Positions 26,952 through 37,172 of a stretch of 64,000 bases of DNA are shown here, piece by piece (positions within the stretch are counted from its first letter, which is position 1; every line of letters starts with the position of its first letter). The stretch is from an uncultured Alphaproteobacteria bacterium. GTDB taxonomy: Bacteria; Pseudomonadota; Alphaproteobacteria; CAAHEQ01; UBA3637. Both the position numbers and the translations under genes were made by a program. The stretch lies in the NCBI GenBank assembly GCA_944391565.1, contig CALXUB010000021.1, positions 17,942 to 81,941 on the forward strand, read 5' to 3'. The notes beneath the pieces are model-generated. The model worked only from the letters and a program-made list of their open reading frames with translations, was not told where the DNA came from and made no database searches.

Positions 26952-28388
26952 ATGTTTTCACATTTTTTCATTGAAAGACCGCGTTTTTCGTTTGTTATTT
27001 CCATTGTGATTGTTTTGGTCGGCATCATTGCCCTGTTCCAGCTGCCGATTGCGTTGTATCCCGAAGTGACAACGCCGCAAGTTGCCGTTCGAGCCACTTA
27101 TCCGGGCGCCAGCGCTGACGTGATTGCCAAAACGGTCGGTATTCCTCTGGAAGACGAAATGAACGGCGTGGAAGACATGATTTACATGAGCTCGACTTCG
27201 GAAGATTCCAGCTATTCTTTGACCGTCACGTTTAAAACAGGCGTGGATCCCGATATGGCTCAGGTAAAAGTTCAAAACCGTATTCAGCAAGCTTCCTCAA
27301 AGCTCCCCGAAGAAGTCACGCGGCAAGGCATTTCCGTTAAACGCGAATCCTCTAATATTTTGGGCTTTATCGTTTTTTCTTCCCCAAACGGCACATTTTC
27401 GGAACAAGACATCAGCGACTACATTTATAACAACGTGGAACGACCGTTGGCTAAAATCGACGGGGTCGGTAATTTACAGGTCTACGGTTCCAAACTCAGT
27501 ATGCGGGTTTGGTTGAACGCCGATAAAATGGCAGCGCTCCACTTAACGGCAGACGATGTCTATGCGGCTATTTCCGGTCAAAATTATCAACCGACTCTGG
27601 GCAAAGTCGGCGCCGTTCCGACACAATCCGATACGCCGATGGTTTACACGCTGCAAACGACAGGTCGCTTGACAACCGCCGAAGCATTCGAACAAATCAT
27701 TGTTCGAACAGCCGAAGACGGCGGTCTTGTGCGCCTTAAAGACATTGCCAACGTTGAAATCGGCCAAGAAAGCTATTCCATCTCGGGGCTTTACAACGGA
27801 CAAAACGCCATTACGCTCGCTTTGAATTTGTCCTCGGTTTCCAATGCTTTGGAAACAATGAAAAGCGTTCAAGACAAACTGGCTGAACTGTCGGCTTTCT
27901 TTCCTGAAGATTTAATCTATACCATCAGTTATGATTCGACAAAGTATATTCATGCGTCCGTGGAAGAAGTTGTTTGGACATTGTTGTTGACGTTGGTGCT
28001 GGTGGTCGGTGTTTGTTATTTTTTCCTGCAGGATTTTTACGCAACGCTGATTCCGTCTTTAACCATTCCGGTTTCCGTTTTAGGGACGTTTGCCGTCATG
28101 CTGGCGCTGGGCTACAGCATCAACATGTTTACGCTGTTTGCGCTTTTATTGGCAATCGGATTGGTCGTGGATGACGCCATCGTGGTCGTTGAACGTGTGA
28201 TTTACCTGATGCAGCACACGGAGATGACAGCTCGCGCGGCAACCATGCAGGCGATGCGGGAAATTACCGGCGCGCTGGTCGCAACGTCCATGGTATTGTT
28301 GGCCATTTTTATTCCCGTCGGTTTTTTGGACGGCATTACGGGCAAAATTTATCAGCAATTTTCGGTGACAAAGGCGTCATCGTTTTAA
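26952..28388 (+). CDS. RND efflux permease, N-terminal fragment of a split gene
   Basis: 478 aa. Typical AcrB-type start ([24 protein letters not shown]), first porter domain and TM2-TM5, including the proton-relay aspartates in [12 protein letters not shown]. The ORF stops at 28388, just after YQQFSVT, which marks the beginning of TM6 in AcrB. The permease continues in another frame at 28391, but about 100 codons (TM6, TM7 and the loop between them) are missing. This is a deletion with frameshift at the junction, so the pump is probably inactive. It lies in one operon with the membrane-fusion gene. Confidence 0.82.
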   Translation: MFSHFFIERPRFSFVISIVIVLVGIIALFQLPIALYPEVTTPQVAVRATYPGASADVIAKTVGIPLEDEMNGVEDMIYMSSTSEDSSYSLTVTFKTGVDPDMAQVKVQNRIQQASSKLPEEVTRQGISVKRESSNILGFIVFSSPNGTFSEQDISDYIYNNVERPLAKIDGVGNLQVYGSKLSMRVWLNADKMAALHLTADDVYAAISGQNYQPTLGKVGAVPTQSDTPMVYTLQTTGRLTTAEAFEQIIVRTAEDGGLVRLKDIANVEIGQESYSISGLYNGQNAITLALNLSSVSNALETMKSVQDKLAELSAFFPEDLIYTISYDSTKYIHASVEEVVWTLLLTLVLVVGVCYFFLQDFYATLIPSLTIPVSVLGTFAVMLALGYSINMFTLFALLLAIGLVVDDAIVVVERVIYLMQHTEMTARAATMQAMREITGALVATSMVLLAIFIPVGFLDGITGKIYQQFSVTKASSF

Positions 28389-28390
28389 GT

Positions 28391-29791
28391 TTGCAACTGC
28401 CGGAAGGTGCTGCCAAGAAACGAACGCATGCCCTTGTCGACAAAGTCAATGCCGTGATGCAGGCTGAGCCCGCGATCGAAGGTATTTCCAATGTTGTGGG
28501 TTATAGCCTGATGGGCGGACGGGGCGAAAACGTGTCCATGTCTTTTGTGGTTTTAAAACCCTGGGAAGAACGCCAAGATCCCTCTATGCACTCTTCGGCC
28601 GTTTTAGCGCGCCTTCGTGAGCAGCTGGCGGCTTTTCCGGAGGCAGAGGTTCAGCTGTTTGAAATGCCGGCCATTCCCGGACTGGGCACGGCCAGCGGAC
28701 TGGATATTCGTTTGGAATCCCGTGAAACAACCGACTATCAAAAATTGGATGCGGCTTTGACGGCTTTTGTGGGACGGTTAAATCAACTGCCGGAAATAGC
28801 TTATGCTTATACGACATTTACGGCGAAAACACCCAATCTGTTTTTGGACATTGACCGCACCAAAGCCGAAAGCATGAAAGTCTCCATGCATACGATTTAC
28901 AGCACTCTTGAAAGCTATCTGGGATCGGCTTACGTCAACGACATCAATTTGGGAACACAAGTCAACAAAGTGATGATTCAAACCGACTGGCCCTATCGGG
29001 ACAACATTGACAACATCAATGATTTGTATGTCGCCAATCAACAGGGAGACATGGTGCCGCTCCGAGGCCTTTTAACGCTGCATAAAATCTTGGCGCCGCG
29101 TGTTGTGGAACGATACAACCAATATCCGGCGGCAACCGTGACGGCGGTTCAGAAAGAAGGCGTCAGCACCGGTCAAGCCATGGCTGCGGTTGAAGCATTA
29201 ACGGAAACCCTGCCCAAAGGATATGCCATTGAATGGTCAACCATGAGCTATCAGGAGAAAAACACACATGGTCAAATCAGCTATTTAATTGCACTGGCCG
29301 TTATTTTTGCTTATTTATTTCTGGTGGCGCAATACGAAAGCTTTTTGGTGCCGCTGCCGGTGCTGATGTCATTGATTGTGGCAATGAACGGCGCCATGAT
29401 CGGATTGTTTTTTACGGGCTTGCCGCTCAGCATTTATGCACAGTTGGGCTTGATTTTGTTAATCGGATTAGCCAGTAAGAATGCCTTTTTGATTGTGGAG
29501 TTTGCCAAAGAAGAGCATCAAAAAGGTGCCACTATCACGGCCGCAGCCATCAAAGGGTTGAAAGAACGGTTTCGTGCTGTTTTAATGACGGCTTTTTCCT
29601 TCATTTTGGGAGTGTGGCCAATGGTTGTCGCTTCGGGTGCCGCAGCCGCCAGCCGACAGGCCATCGGCGTGCCTGTATTCTGGGGCATGTTAATCGGCAC
29701 TTGCTTTGGATTGTTTGTTATTCCTTTGTTGTACGTTCTTGTGCAGACAATTTATGAAAAAATGCACAAAAAACAACATCGGAGCAGATAA
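28391..29791 (+). CDS. RND efflux permease, C-terminal fragment of a split gene
   Basis: 466 aa ORF, nominally starting at TTG, with no credible ribosome-binding site. The frame opens upstream as [16 protein letters not shown], which corresponds to the AcrB stretch DEDQGVFMTMVQLPAGA after TM7. The second porter domain and TM8-TM12 ([19 protein letters not shown] to the C-terminus) are complete. Together with the upstream ORF it gives 944 codons against about 1030-1050 in the family. It is best read as the 3' part of a pseudogene. Confidence 0.78.
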   Translation: MQLPEGAAKKRTHALVDKVNAVMQAEPAIEGISNVVGYSLMGGRGENVSMSFVVLKPWEERQDPSMHSSAVLARLREQLAAFPEAEVQLFEMPAIPGLGTASGLDIRLESRETTDYQKLDAALTAFVGRLNQLPEIAYAYTTFTAKTPNLFLDIDRTKAESMKVSMHTIYSTLESYLGSAYVNDINLGTQVNKVMIQTDWPYRDNIDNINDLYVANQQGDMVPLRGLLTLHKILAPRVVERYNQYPAATVTAVQKEGVSTGQAMAAVEALTETLPKGYAIEWSTMSYQEKNTHGQISYLIALAVIFAYLFLVAQYESFLVPLPVLMSLIVAMNGAMIGLFFTGLPLSIYAQLGLILLIGLASKNAFLIVEFAKEEHQKGATITAAAIKGLKERFRAVLMTAFSFILGVWPMVVASGAAAASRQAIGVPVFWGMLIGTCFGLFVIPLLYVLVQTIYEKMHKKQHRSR

Positions 29792-29847
29792 CACTTGTCT
29801 TGGGCGGATTTTTACGTTATCGTTTTGAAACAAAGAAAGGATAACAC

Positions 29848-30117
29848 ATGAACAAAGCAGAAATCCGCCTTAAACTTCAAGAAAAAGCTTTTAACGAAGG
29901 GGTTTGAGATCCTTTTACTGAAAAAGATGTTGACACAGCCGATTTGATTTATCGCTTGAACCGTCAATCATCTTCAAAAAGTGTTTCAGATTTAACCAAA
30001 ACAATTGTCATTGATGCTAAAGCATGCGATCGGAAAAGTGTTCAAATTTTGCGCAAATGGGGAAAGGTCACACTTTTGGATCGTCTGAAAAATCGTTTTT
30101 TGAACAGAGAAGGCTAA
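29848..30117 (+). pseudogene. Small 89-codon gene interrupted by an in-frame TGA
   Basis: The ATG at 29848 follows AAAGGATAACAC. The frame reads NKAEIRLKLQEKAFNEGV, then TGA (29905-29907), then DPFTEKDVDTADLIYRLNR and on to TAA at 30115. The second part is clearly coding-like, so a single TGG-to-TGA change (Trp20) is the simplest explanation. No selenocysteine element is apparent, and TGA is a stop elsewhere in the window. The protein is helical and charged, with no recognised family. It sits between the broken RND genes and the marR operon. Confidence 0.55.
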
Positions 30118-30124
30118 AAAAGAC

Positions 30125-30176
30125 TTGACACTTCAATAATTGAATGATTAAATAATTGAATAATTCAAATATTGAA
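30125..30176 (+). promoter_or_regulatory. Promoter and palindromic operators of the marR-macAB operon
   Basis: TTGACA (30125-30130) and TTAAAT (30148-30153) are 17 bases apart. The palindrome TTCAATAATTGAA (30132-30144) lies in the spacer. Two more overlapping palindromes, TTGAATAATTCAA (30156-30168) and TTCAAATATTGAA (30164-30176), cover the start site. This is a typical layout for MarR autorepression. Confidence 0.6.
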
Positions 30177-30188
30177 AGAAAAAAACGC

Positions 30189-30632
30189 ATGAAAAAAGTT
30201 GATGACGTCGTTGCAGCATTTCTCAAGAAGATCACGAACGACCGCCGATTCGGACGAGCTTTATTTTCCGCGATTAAGGATCCCAAAGAAAAGCCTCAAA
30301 AGATTTTTCTGCTGGATGATTTGGAAGAAATCGGGAAAGCCAAATTAAAGGACATTGCGCAGCGTACCGGGCATTCGCCTCAAAACTTGTGTATGCTCTA
30401 CAACAGTTTTGAAAAAGAAGGACTGATCAGCCGAGAAATTGACCCGACCAACCGTCGAAACACTTATTATTTTTTGACTCCGAAGGGCCGTAAGACCGTT
30501 AACGACAATAAAAAGGCCGCTCGTCAGGTGATCAAAAAACTTTTTTCGCGTTTGTCGGATAATGAATTGGAAGAACTGCAAATCAGTCTTGAAAAAACCA
30601 ATGCGCTGATAGAGAAAGTTTTAGAAGGATAA
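30189..30632 (+). CDS. MarR-family transcriptional regulator
   Basis: 147 aa from the ATG at 30189; an in-frame TTG at 30156 lies inside the operator region and is rejected. A winged helix is visible (IGKAKLKDIAQRTGHSPQNLCMLYNSFEKEGLISREIDPTNRRNTYYFLTPKG is split here as helix-turn-helix then wing, about residues 45-100), flanked by dimerisation helices. It is probably the repressor of its own operon through the three palindromes upstream. macA follows four bases after its stop. Confidence 0.87.
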   Translation: MKKVDDVVAAFLKKITNDRRFGRALFSAIKDPKEKPQKIFLLDDLEEIGKAKLKDIAQRTGHSPQNLCMLYNSFEKEGLISREIDPTNRRNTYYFLTPKGRKTVNDNKKAARQVIKKLFSRLSDNELEELQISLEKTNALIEKVLEG

Positions 30633-30636
30633 GACC

Positions 30637-31818
30637 ATGACCCTATTTCAAAATAAAAAAAGACTTTTCATTTACCTGGTTATACTTTTATCGGCTGGCG
30701 CGGTTCTCTACCACTGGTTAAGGCCGAAAGACGAAGTCTTGTATATTTCCGAACCCGTCACGCTGCAAAACATCCAAAAAGTAGTTAATGCAACCGGAGA
30801 AGTCAAAGCCATTGAACTGGTGACGGTTGGTGCGCAGGCTTCCGGTAAAATCGAAAAACTGCACGTGGTCGTGGGACAAAAAGTCAAACAAGGTGAAATG
30901 ATCGCCGAGATTGATTCCAGCACGCAGCAAAACGATGTGGACAGTACCAAAGCGCAGTTGAAAAGCTATGAAGCGCAGCTGAATGCCGCTCAAGTTGCCT
31001 TGCGCATCGCTCAAAAACAATATGAACGCATGAAATCTTTGCGGGAACAAGATGCCGCTTCGGAAGAAGAATTGGAAAACACGGAGGATACTTATGAAAC
31101 GGCTAAATCTCGTGTGATTGAATTGGAAGCGTCTATTGAAGAAGCCAAAATTGCCCTCAGCACGGCCGAAACAAACTTGGGTTATACCAAAATTACGGCA
31201 CCGTTGGACGGCACGATTGTCTCCGTACCGGTCAAACAGGGGCAAACCGTCAATGCCGCCATGAACACCCCGACCATCGTTCAAATTGCCGATTTAAGTC
31301 AAATGGAAATCTTAATCGAGATTTCGGAAGGCGATATTGCTTATGTTCAACCAGGTCAAAAAGTGACTTATTCCACACTGGCAGACCTGAACGAAACCTA
31401 TGAAACAACCCTGCGTTCCATTGATCCGGGTTTGACACTGTTGACAAACGGTGAATACACCGAAGTTGTCGATGACAGTGAAGCCATTTATTACTATGGT
31501 CGACTGGTTGTTCCCAATCCGGAAGAAAAACTGCGTATCGGCATGACAACCCAAAACGTCATTTACGTGGCCGGCGCCGAAAATGTATTAACGGTTCCCT
31601 CCATCGCCGTCAAAGGCACTTCCACAGATCCGTATGTGGAAGTATTAACCGCTGCGGGAACCTTGGAACGTCGACCCGTCGTCACCGGTGTATCCGACGG
31701 ATTGAACGTTGAAATCAAAAGCGGTGTTCAACAGGGTGAAAATGTTGTCATCGCTCAAATGAGTTCTTCGGAAGCGTCCGATAAAGCAACAAGCGCCCGC
31801 GGCCCCAGGAGATTGTAA
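30637..31818 (+). CDS. macA: MacA-type periplasmic adaptor
   Basis: 393 aa. N-terminal membrane anchor (IYLVILLSAGAVLYHWL), split lipoyl domain (VGAQASGKIEKLHVVVGQKVKQGEMIAEID and YTKITAPLDGTIVSVPVKQGQTV), a long coiled-coil hairpin (about 90-175) and beta-barrel domains. MacA links the MacB ABC pump to an outer-membrane channel. Its stop overlaps the macB ATG by one base, and the full operon is marR-macA-macB-OMF. Confidence 0.92.
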   Translation: MTLFQNKKRLFIYLVILLSAGAVLYHWLRPKDEVLYISEPVTLQNIQKVVNATGEVKAIELVTVGAQASGKIEKLHVVVGQKVKQGEMIAEIDSSTQQNDVDSTKAQLKSYEAQLNAAQVALRIAQKQYERMKSLREQDAASEEELENTEDTYETAKSRVIELEASIEEAKIALSTAETNLGYTKITAPLDGTIVSVPVKQGQTVNAAMNTPTIVQIADLSQMEILIEISEGDIAYVQPGQKVTYSTLADLNETYETTLRSIDPGLTLLTNGEYTEVVDDSEAIYYYGRLVVPNPEEKLRIGMTTQNVIYVAGAENVLTVPSIAVKGTSTDPYVEVLTAAGTLERRPVVTGVSDGLNVEIKSGVQQGENVVIAQMSSSEASDKATSARGPRRL

Positions 31819-33758
31819 TGAAAATTGTGGAACTGAAAAAAATCAATAAGTTTTTCGGAAGCGGCGATAACCGTGTTCATGTTTTGAAGGATGTCGACTT
31901 TTCGATTGATAAAGGAGATTTCGTTGCCATTATCGGGCAATCCGGTTCCGGGAAATCAACGCTGATGAACATCATCGGTTGTTTGGACGTGCCAACGACG
32001 GGTTCTTATCAAATCAATGGTGTGGAAGTCGGTCAAATGCAAAAAGATCAACTGGCGGATTTGCGTTGTAAAACCTTTGGTTTTATTTTTCAGCGTTATA
32101 ATCTGCTGTCTACTTTATCGGCGGATGAAAATGCTGCCCTGCCCGCCATTTATCTGGGATTGAACGCCCAAGACCGCAAAGTGCGTGCCATTGAGCTGTT
32201 AAAAAAACTGGATCTGGGGGAAAAACTGCGCAATAAGCCGAACGAACTTTCCGGCGGACAACAACAGCGTGTCAGTATCGCACGCGCACTGATGAACGGC
32301 GGAGAAATTATTTTGGCGGATGAACCGACGGGGGCGCTGGATTCCAAAAGCGGTGAACGCGTGATGGAAATTATCAAAAACTTACATGAACAGGGACACA
32401 CCATTATTTTGGTGACTCATGACAGTCATATTGCACAACAAGCCAGCCGCATCATTGAAATCAAAGACGGACGAATCGTTGCCGACACACGGAAGAACTC
32501 CGTTTTCAACGAACTGAAAGACAAAATTCAAAACATTCGACGCAGTCGTTTAAGCGCTTTCAAATATAGCTTCTTTGAATCGTTGAATATGTCGCTGCAC
32601 GCTATTTTATCAAATAAAATGCGCTCATTGCTGACCATGCTCGGCATTATTATCGGCATTGCCTCCGTTGTATCGGTGGTAGCACTCGGCAACGCCTCCC
32701 AAGCCCGTATTATGGAACAAATCAGCTCGATGGGAACCAACACTATTGATATCATGCCCGGCACCGGTTTTGGCGACATGCGTTCCGGCAAAGTCAAAAC
32801 ATTAAAAGTCAGTGATTCGGATTTTTTGGCTAAACAAGGTTTTATTGACAGCTCGACCCCCAACGTTTCCGCCAGCGGGACAATCACTTATAAGAACACT
32901 TCCGTGACGGCTTCGCTCACCGGTGTCGGAGCTTCGTTTTTTGACGTCAAAGGACGGAAAATTGCTCAGGGACGAAAATTCTCACAGGAAGAAGTTGACT
33001 CGATCGCTTCGGTCGTCGTAATTGATGACAACACCTTAAATGAAGTATTCCCGGACAATCCGAACCCTATCGGCGAAATTATTTTGTTTAACAAAAAACC
33101 GCTGCGCGTCATCGGCGTCACCGAACCGGACAACAATCCGGGTCCCATGTCCGATTCCATGCATTTGTGGACGCCCTACACAACAGCCATGTATAAAATT
33201 AACGGCACAACGGACATTAACTCCATTACCGTTAAAGTGTCGGACAATGTTAATTCTCAAGTCGCCGAAGAAAGCGTCGAAATGATTTTAACAACCCTGC
33301 ACGGTAAAAAAGACTTCTTTATGATCAACAGCGACAGCATCAAACAAACAATTGAAAGCACAACCAATACCATGCGTTTGTTGATTGCCAGCATTGCCGT
33401 CATATCTTTGATTGTCGGCGGAATCGGCGTGATGAATATTATGCTGGTGTCGGTGACGGAACGCACAAAAGAGATTGGTATTCGCATGGCCATCGGCGCC
33501 AAACAAATGGATATTTTACAACAATTTTTAATCGAAGCCGTGTTAATCTGCATCGTCGGGGGGATTATGGGCGTGGCTTTATCCATGTTAGTGGGCTGGG
33601 GCTTTAACACCTTTTCCACCAGTTTCGGTATGGATTTTTCAGTTGCTTCTATTGTGCTGGCGCTGGTTTGTTCCACATCCATCGGTATTATTTTCGGCTA
33701 TATGCCGGCCAAAAATGCGTCTAATTTAAACCCCATTGATGCCCTAGCGAGTGAATAA
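31818..33758 (+). CDS. macB: MacB-type ABC transporter
   Basis: 646 aa, usual length. The N-terminal ATPase has GQSGSGKST (40-48), the signature LSGGQQQR, Walker B ILADEPTGALD and the switch His in LVTHD. After residue about 255 come TM1 (ALLTMLGIIIGIASVVSVVALG), a large periplasmic domain and three C-terminal membrane helices (FtsX-like). The pump exports macrolides, peptides or toxins through a mechanotransmission cycle; the substrate here is unknown. Confidence 0.94.
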   Translation: MKIVELKKINKFFGSGDNRVHVLKDVDFSIDKGDFVAIIGQSGSGKSTLMNIIGCLDVPTTGSYQINGVEVGQMQKDQLADLRCKTFGFIFQRYNLLSTLSADENAALPAIYLGLNAQDRKVRAIELLKKLDLGEKLRNKPNELSGGQQQRVSIARALMNGGEIILADEPTGALDSKSGERVMEIIKNLHEQGHTIILVTHDSHIAQQASRIIEIKDGRIVADTRKNSVFNELKDKIQNIRRSRLSAFKYSFFESLNMSLHAILSNKMRSLLTMLGIIIGIASVVSVVALGNASQARIMEQISSMGTNTIDIMPGTGFGDMRSGKVKTLKVSDSDFLAKQGFIDSSTPNVSASGTITYKNTSVTASLTGVGASFFDVKGRKIAQGRKFSQEEVDSIASVVVIDDNTLNEVFPDNPNPIGEIILFNKKPLRVIGVTEPDNNPGPMSDSMHLWTPYTTAMYKINGTTDINSITVKVSDNVNSQVAEESVEMILTTLHGKKDFFMINSDSIKQTIESTTNTMRLLIASIAVISLIVGGIGVMNIMLVSVTERTKEIGIRMAIGAKQMDILQQFLIEAVLICIVGGIMGVALSMLVGWGFNTFSTSFGMDFSVASIVLALVCSTSIGIIFGYMPAKNASNLNPIDALASE

Positions 33759-33760
33759 CC

Positions 33761-35128
33761 ATGAAACAAAAAAAAGCTTTTTTTATAACTGTCTGCCTGT
33801 GTTCCCTGATGGGGTGCACCTCTTCTTCCATTACCGTGCCGACCTTGTCCGAAGAATTACACCTGACCGAAGAAACCCGATCGGCTTACAAAGCACAAGA
33901 TGCCTGGTGGGAAGCTTATGGCAACAACGAGTTAAATGCTTTGATTGATCAAGCGCTTCGAAACAATCCGGATTATTTAAAAGCCGCACTCACCATGCAA
34001 AAAGAGCTGTATAACTTAAACCTGGCGACTTCGGATTTGTTCCCGACTTTATCCGGAAGTTTGGGTGCATCTCTGCAGAAAGACCTCACGAAATCGCATG
34101 ACAGCAATCATAATTTTTCGGGTGAAATCGGACTTAATTATGAAATCGATTTATATGGTAAAATTCGCGACGCACAAAGCGCACAAGCGTTTGAATACAA
34201 AGCAACCGTTCAGGATAAAGAAGCGGCACGTCTGACCTTGATTAACAGTGTAATCGACTTGTATTTCAATCTGGAATATCTGCAAAACGTGATTGACCTG
34301 ACACATAAAGATATTCAAGCGTATCAGGACATTGAAAACATCATGCGGGAAAAGTATGAAAGCGGCAAAGTCGCGCCTTTGGAGTATGTTCAGGCCAAAC
34401 AAAGCCTTGTCAGTGAACAATCGCGTCTGTTGGAATACGAAACGCAATTCAAGGAGATGGAGCAAAGTCTTAAAAATATTTTAAACATTCGGCCGGATGA
34501 AAAACTGGAACTGACCTATGGCTCTATTTTGGATCAAAAGAGTTTAAACGTTGATGTGGACGTGCCTTTATCCGTTTTGGCGAACCGACCGGATTTGATT
34601 GCCAGTCAATTCCGATTGGAAAAAGCCTTTAAAACCTTAACTGCGGAAGAAAAAAACTGGTATCCCAACGTTTCGTTAAAAGGAGCATTCGGTTCTTCTT
34701 CATCCAAAGCCCGCACGACGTTTGACTTCCCCTATGTTTTGGGCAGCATTTCTGTTGATCTGCCGTTTTTGGATTGGAACAGGGTCAAAAACAATATTCG
34801 TATTTCCGAAGCCGATTATCAAATCGCTTTGTTGGATTTTAAAGATACGCTGACACAGGCATTAAATGAAGTAGCTTATTATTATACGGCCTATGAAAAA
34901 TCGCTGGATATTTTTGCGAACACCGGAAAAAATGTGAAAAACAGTCGCGAAATTACAAAATATTACGAAATTCGGTATAACAACGGTAAAGCTGAATTTA
35001 AAGATTTACTGGAAGCTATTTATACCGAAAACGCAACGCGCAAGGATTATGTCCAGCAGAAATACCAAATCATTAAATATGAAAACTATATTTTCAAAGC
35101 AATGAACGGCCGCTATCAAAAATCGTAA
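33761..35128 (+). CDS. NodT/TolC-type outer-membrane efflux lipoprotein
   Basis: 455 aa. Lipoprotein signal with lipobox LMGC (Cys near residue 19), then two homologous TolC-family halves with long helical hairpins (WWEAYGNNELNALIDQALRNNPDYLKAAL is the usual opening of the NodT group). It forms the outer-membrane channel for the MacAB pump. The start lies two bases after the macB stop and the operon ends here. Confidence 0.92.
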   Translation: MKQKKAFFITVCLCSLMGCTSSSITVPTLSEELHLTEETRSAYKAQDAWWEAYGNNELNALIDQALRNNPDYLKAALTMQKELYNLNLATSDLFPTLSGSLGASLQKDLTKSHDSNHNFSGEIGLNYEIDLYGKIRDAQSAQAFEYKATVQDKEAARLTLINSVIDLYFNLEYLQNVIDLTHKDIQAYQDIENIMREKYESGKVAPLEYVQAKQSLVSEQSRLLEYETQFKEMEQSLKNILNIRPDEKLELTYGSILDQKSLNVDVDVPLSVLANRPDLIASQFRLEKAFKTLTAEEKNWYPNVSLKGAFGSSSSKARTTFDFPYVLGSISVDLPFLDWNRVKNNIRISEADYQIALLDFKDTLTQALNEVAYYYTAYEKSLDIFANTGKNVKNSREITKYYEIRYNNGKAEFKDLLEAIYTENATRKDYVQQKYQIIKYENYIFKAMNGRYQKS

Positions 35129-35228
35129 ATTGTGTTTAAAAATAACAAACGCCTTTAAGCAAGCAGACTTGTCATTTTTTTGAATATCGCTTACACTGGA
35201 AACAAACCGATAAAAGAAAGGAAAGAAA

Positions 35229-36638
35229 ATGTCTGGATTGCTGCTGGTTGCCCTCAGTTTATTTTACTTTGCACTTTCGGTCCTAACAACTTGTCATATT
35301 TTGCTGCACAAAAACGATGTCAAAAGTGCTATCGGATGGATTGGGTTGGTATGGTTGTCTCCGGTCATCGGAGCGCTGCTGTATATGACATTCGGTATCA
35401 ACACGATAGCTCGCAAAGCGCAAAATCTGCACGGTGTTCATTTGTTGGACGAACGCGCGGTTCGACAAATTTCCCCCGACAAACTGACCCGGTTCGATGA
35501 AGAGCTTTTGCGCTTTTTGTATCTCGGATATAAAATATATCCTCAGGCCTTTTCCTTTCAAAACGACATAACACCGCTTTTAAACGGAGATGAAGCTTAT
35601 CCCGTCATGTGCGCGCACATTGCCGCTGCCCGCCGAGAAGTTTTGCTTTCCAGTTATATTTTCAATAATGACACCGCCGGAGAACTGTTTTTGAATGCTT
35701 TGGCTCAAGCTGCACGCAACGGCGCCAAAGTGAAAGTTTTGGTGGACGGTGTCGGCGTCCGATACAGCTGGCCCAACATTTTAAAATCGCTGACCCGCAT
35801 CAAAGGCATTGAAACTGCTTCATTTTTACCATCGCGTGCACCGATTCAACTGCCTTTTCTTAATTTGAGAAATCACAAAAAACTACTGGTTGTCGACGGA
35901 AAAACAGCCTTTATGGGCGGTATGAACATTGCTGCCGGCAATTTGTTAAAGACGCATCCCAAAAAACCGATTGCCGATGTCACCTTTCAAATCAAAGGAC
36001 CGTTGATTAGGCAGATTTCTGATCTTTTTGCAGACGATTGGCATTTCGCGACAGGCAAAAAATTCACGCCTGTCACCGTTTCAGTCCGCGCGAAAGGAAC
36101 GACGGCTGCCCGCGTTATTACAAGCGGTCCCGATCATACGGAAAACAAAATGGAGCTGATGTTGATCAGTCTGATCGCGTCTGCAAAAAAACGCCTGGTC
36201 ATTGTGACACCTTATTTTTTGCCGGATCGAAACATCTTGGACATTTTAGGATTGGCTGCCATGAGCGGCGTCATAATCGATTTAATTATTCCGCACAAAA
36301 GCAATATTTTCGGAATGGATTGGGCAATGGCTTCTCATTTTGATTTTCTGCTAAAAAAAGGCATTCGTATTTATCAAAGTTGGGCACCGTTTGACCACAG
36401 CAAATTGTTTTTAATCGATGACTCATGGGCGCTCATCGGTTCCAGTAATTGGGATGTTCGAAGTTTGCGTTTAAACTTTGAAAGCAATATCGAATGCATC
36501 GGTGCTGATTTGGTGCATCGGCTGGAACAAATTGTGCAAAAGAAAAAAAGAAAGGCACGCCGTTTGCAAAAAAGAGACATTCCCGTTTGGCAAAAGCTCA
36601 GAAACAATCTATTCCGTTTGCTGACCCCGTATTATTAA
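35229..36638 (+). CDS. cls: Cardiolipin synthase (PLD family)
   Basis: 469 aa. Two N-terminal membrane helices (3-22 and 34-56) precede two phospholipase D domains with HKD motifs H216-K218-D223 (HKKLLVVD) and H390-K392-D397 (HSKLFLID), each followed by the usual Gly-Gly/Ser-Ser-Asn segment. It joins phosphatidylglycerol molecules into cardiolipin at the inner membrane. The start follows GAAAGGAAAGAAA. Monocistronic. Confidence 0.92.
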   Translation: MSGLLLVALSLFYFALSVLTTCHILLHKNDVKSAIGWIGLVWLSPVIGALLYMTFGINTIARKAQNLHGVHLLDERAVRQISPDKLTRFDEELLRFLYLGYKIYPQAFSFQNDITPLLNGDEAYPVMCAHIAAARREVLLSSYIFNNDTAGELFLNALAQAARNGAKVKVLVDGVGVRYSWPNILKSLTRIKGIETASFLPSRAPIQLPFLNLRNHKKLLVVDGKTAFMGGMNIAAGNLLKTHPKKPIADVTFQIKGPLIRQISDLFADDWHFATGKKFTPVTVSVRAKGTTAARVITSGPDHTENKMELMLISLIASAKKRLVIVTPYFLPDRNILDILGLAAMSGVIIDLIIPHKSNIFGMDWAMASHFDFLLKKGIRIYQSWAPFDHSKLFLIDDSWALIGSSNWDVRSLRLNFESNIECIGADLVHRLEQIVQKKKRKARRLQKRDIPVWQKLRNNLFRLLTPYY

Positions 36639-36789
36639 GCGCCGTTTCATAACTTAACATTTCATCCGACATCAGCCAGGCCTCTTTACCCGTCCGTTGA
36701 AAGATCTTTTTTAAAAATTTCGCTTGTGCCGAAAAACAGGTTTTGCTATCTTTCAATTATTGGACGAATCAACAACAGAAGGACACAAT

Positions 36790-37026
36790 ATGGTCTCTCG
36801 TTTTCTCATTGCCGTCGGTGTTTTCGTTCTTTTAAAAAAAGAAGAAAAAATCTTGCTGCAGCACCGTAAAAACTGCTCTATGCCGCCTAACGATACGCTC
36901 AAGATTTTTATTATTTTAACATGCTTTTGTAATTTCTTGACTTTCACTTTAAATAATTTTAGAGTTGTTTTGTCTTTGAATTATGATGTTTTTCAAAGAA
37001 CGGCGGTTTGGCAGCTGCTTTCTTGA
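36790..37026 (+). pseudogene. Truncated Nudix hydrolase remnant
   Basis: The ATG at 36790 follows AGAAGGACA. The first 28 residues (SRFLIAVGVFVLLKKEEKIL, then LQHRKN) match the beginning of a Nudix domain, whose next element would be the GLPGG/Nudix box. Instead the frame runs into unrelated, low-complexity residues and ends. The Nudix box is missing, so the gene is a remnant. It marks the left edge of the AT-rich island. Confidence 0.5.
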
Positions 37027-37052
37027 CGAGTTTTTTTAAGAAAAACTTAAAA

Positions 37053-37155
37053 CATCCGACCCTTATGGGGTTGGATGAGGCGGATAAGCCCACCATTGGT
37101 GGGGAAGAAGCCGAACTAGAATCGTAAAGACTAGATTGCCAACATCCGCCCCACC
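37053..37155 (+). ncRNA. Structured leader RNA with alternative pairings, upstream of an XRE gene
   Basis: Hairpin A pairs CATCCGACCC with GGGTTGGATG (37053-37062 with 37068-37077, 10 bp). A long-range helix can pair GGCGGAT (37079-37085) with ATCCGCC (37144-37150). Hairpin B pairs CCCACC with GGTGGG (37089-37103). Two competing pairs exist: CATCCGCCCC (37143-37152) repeats the 5' arm of A, and GGTGGGG (37098-37104) can pair CCCCACC (37149-37155), right before the ribosome-binding site. The family is not recognised. Confidence 0.5.
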
Positions 37156-37172
37156 TAAAGGAGAAAGGGTCG

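Noticed and set aside
29905..29907. TGA as tryptophan (alternative genetic code)
   Set aside because: TGA serves as the normal stop in several overlapping gene pairs of the window, such as flhF/flhG and the Hint-pilin gene.
29905..29907. TGA as selenocysteine
   Set aside because: No selenoprotein family match, no obvious SECIS-like hairpin directly after it, and the expected residue looks like Trp.
37053..37155. T-box or known metabolite riboswitch
   Set aside because: No T-box sequence, specifier loop or known ligand-core motif could be recognised; left as an unassigned structured RNA.
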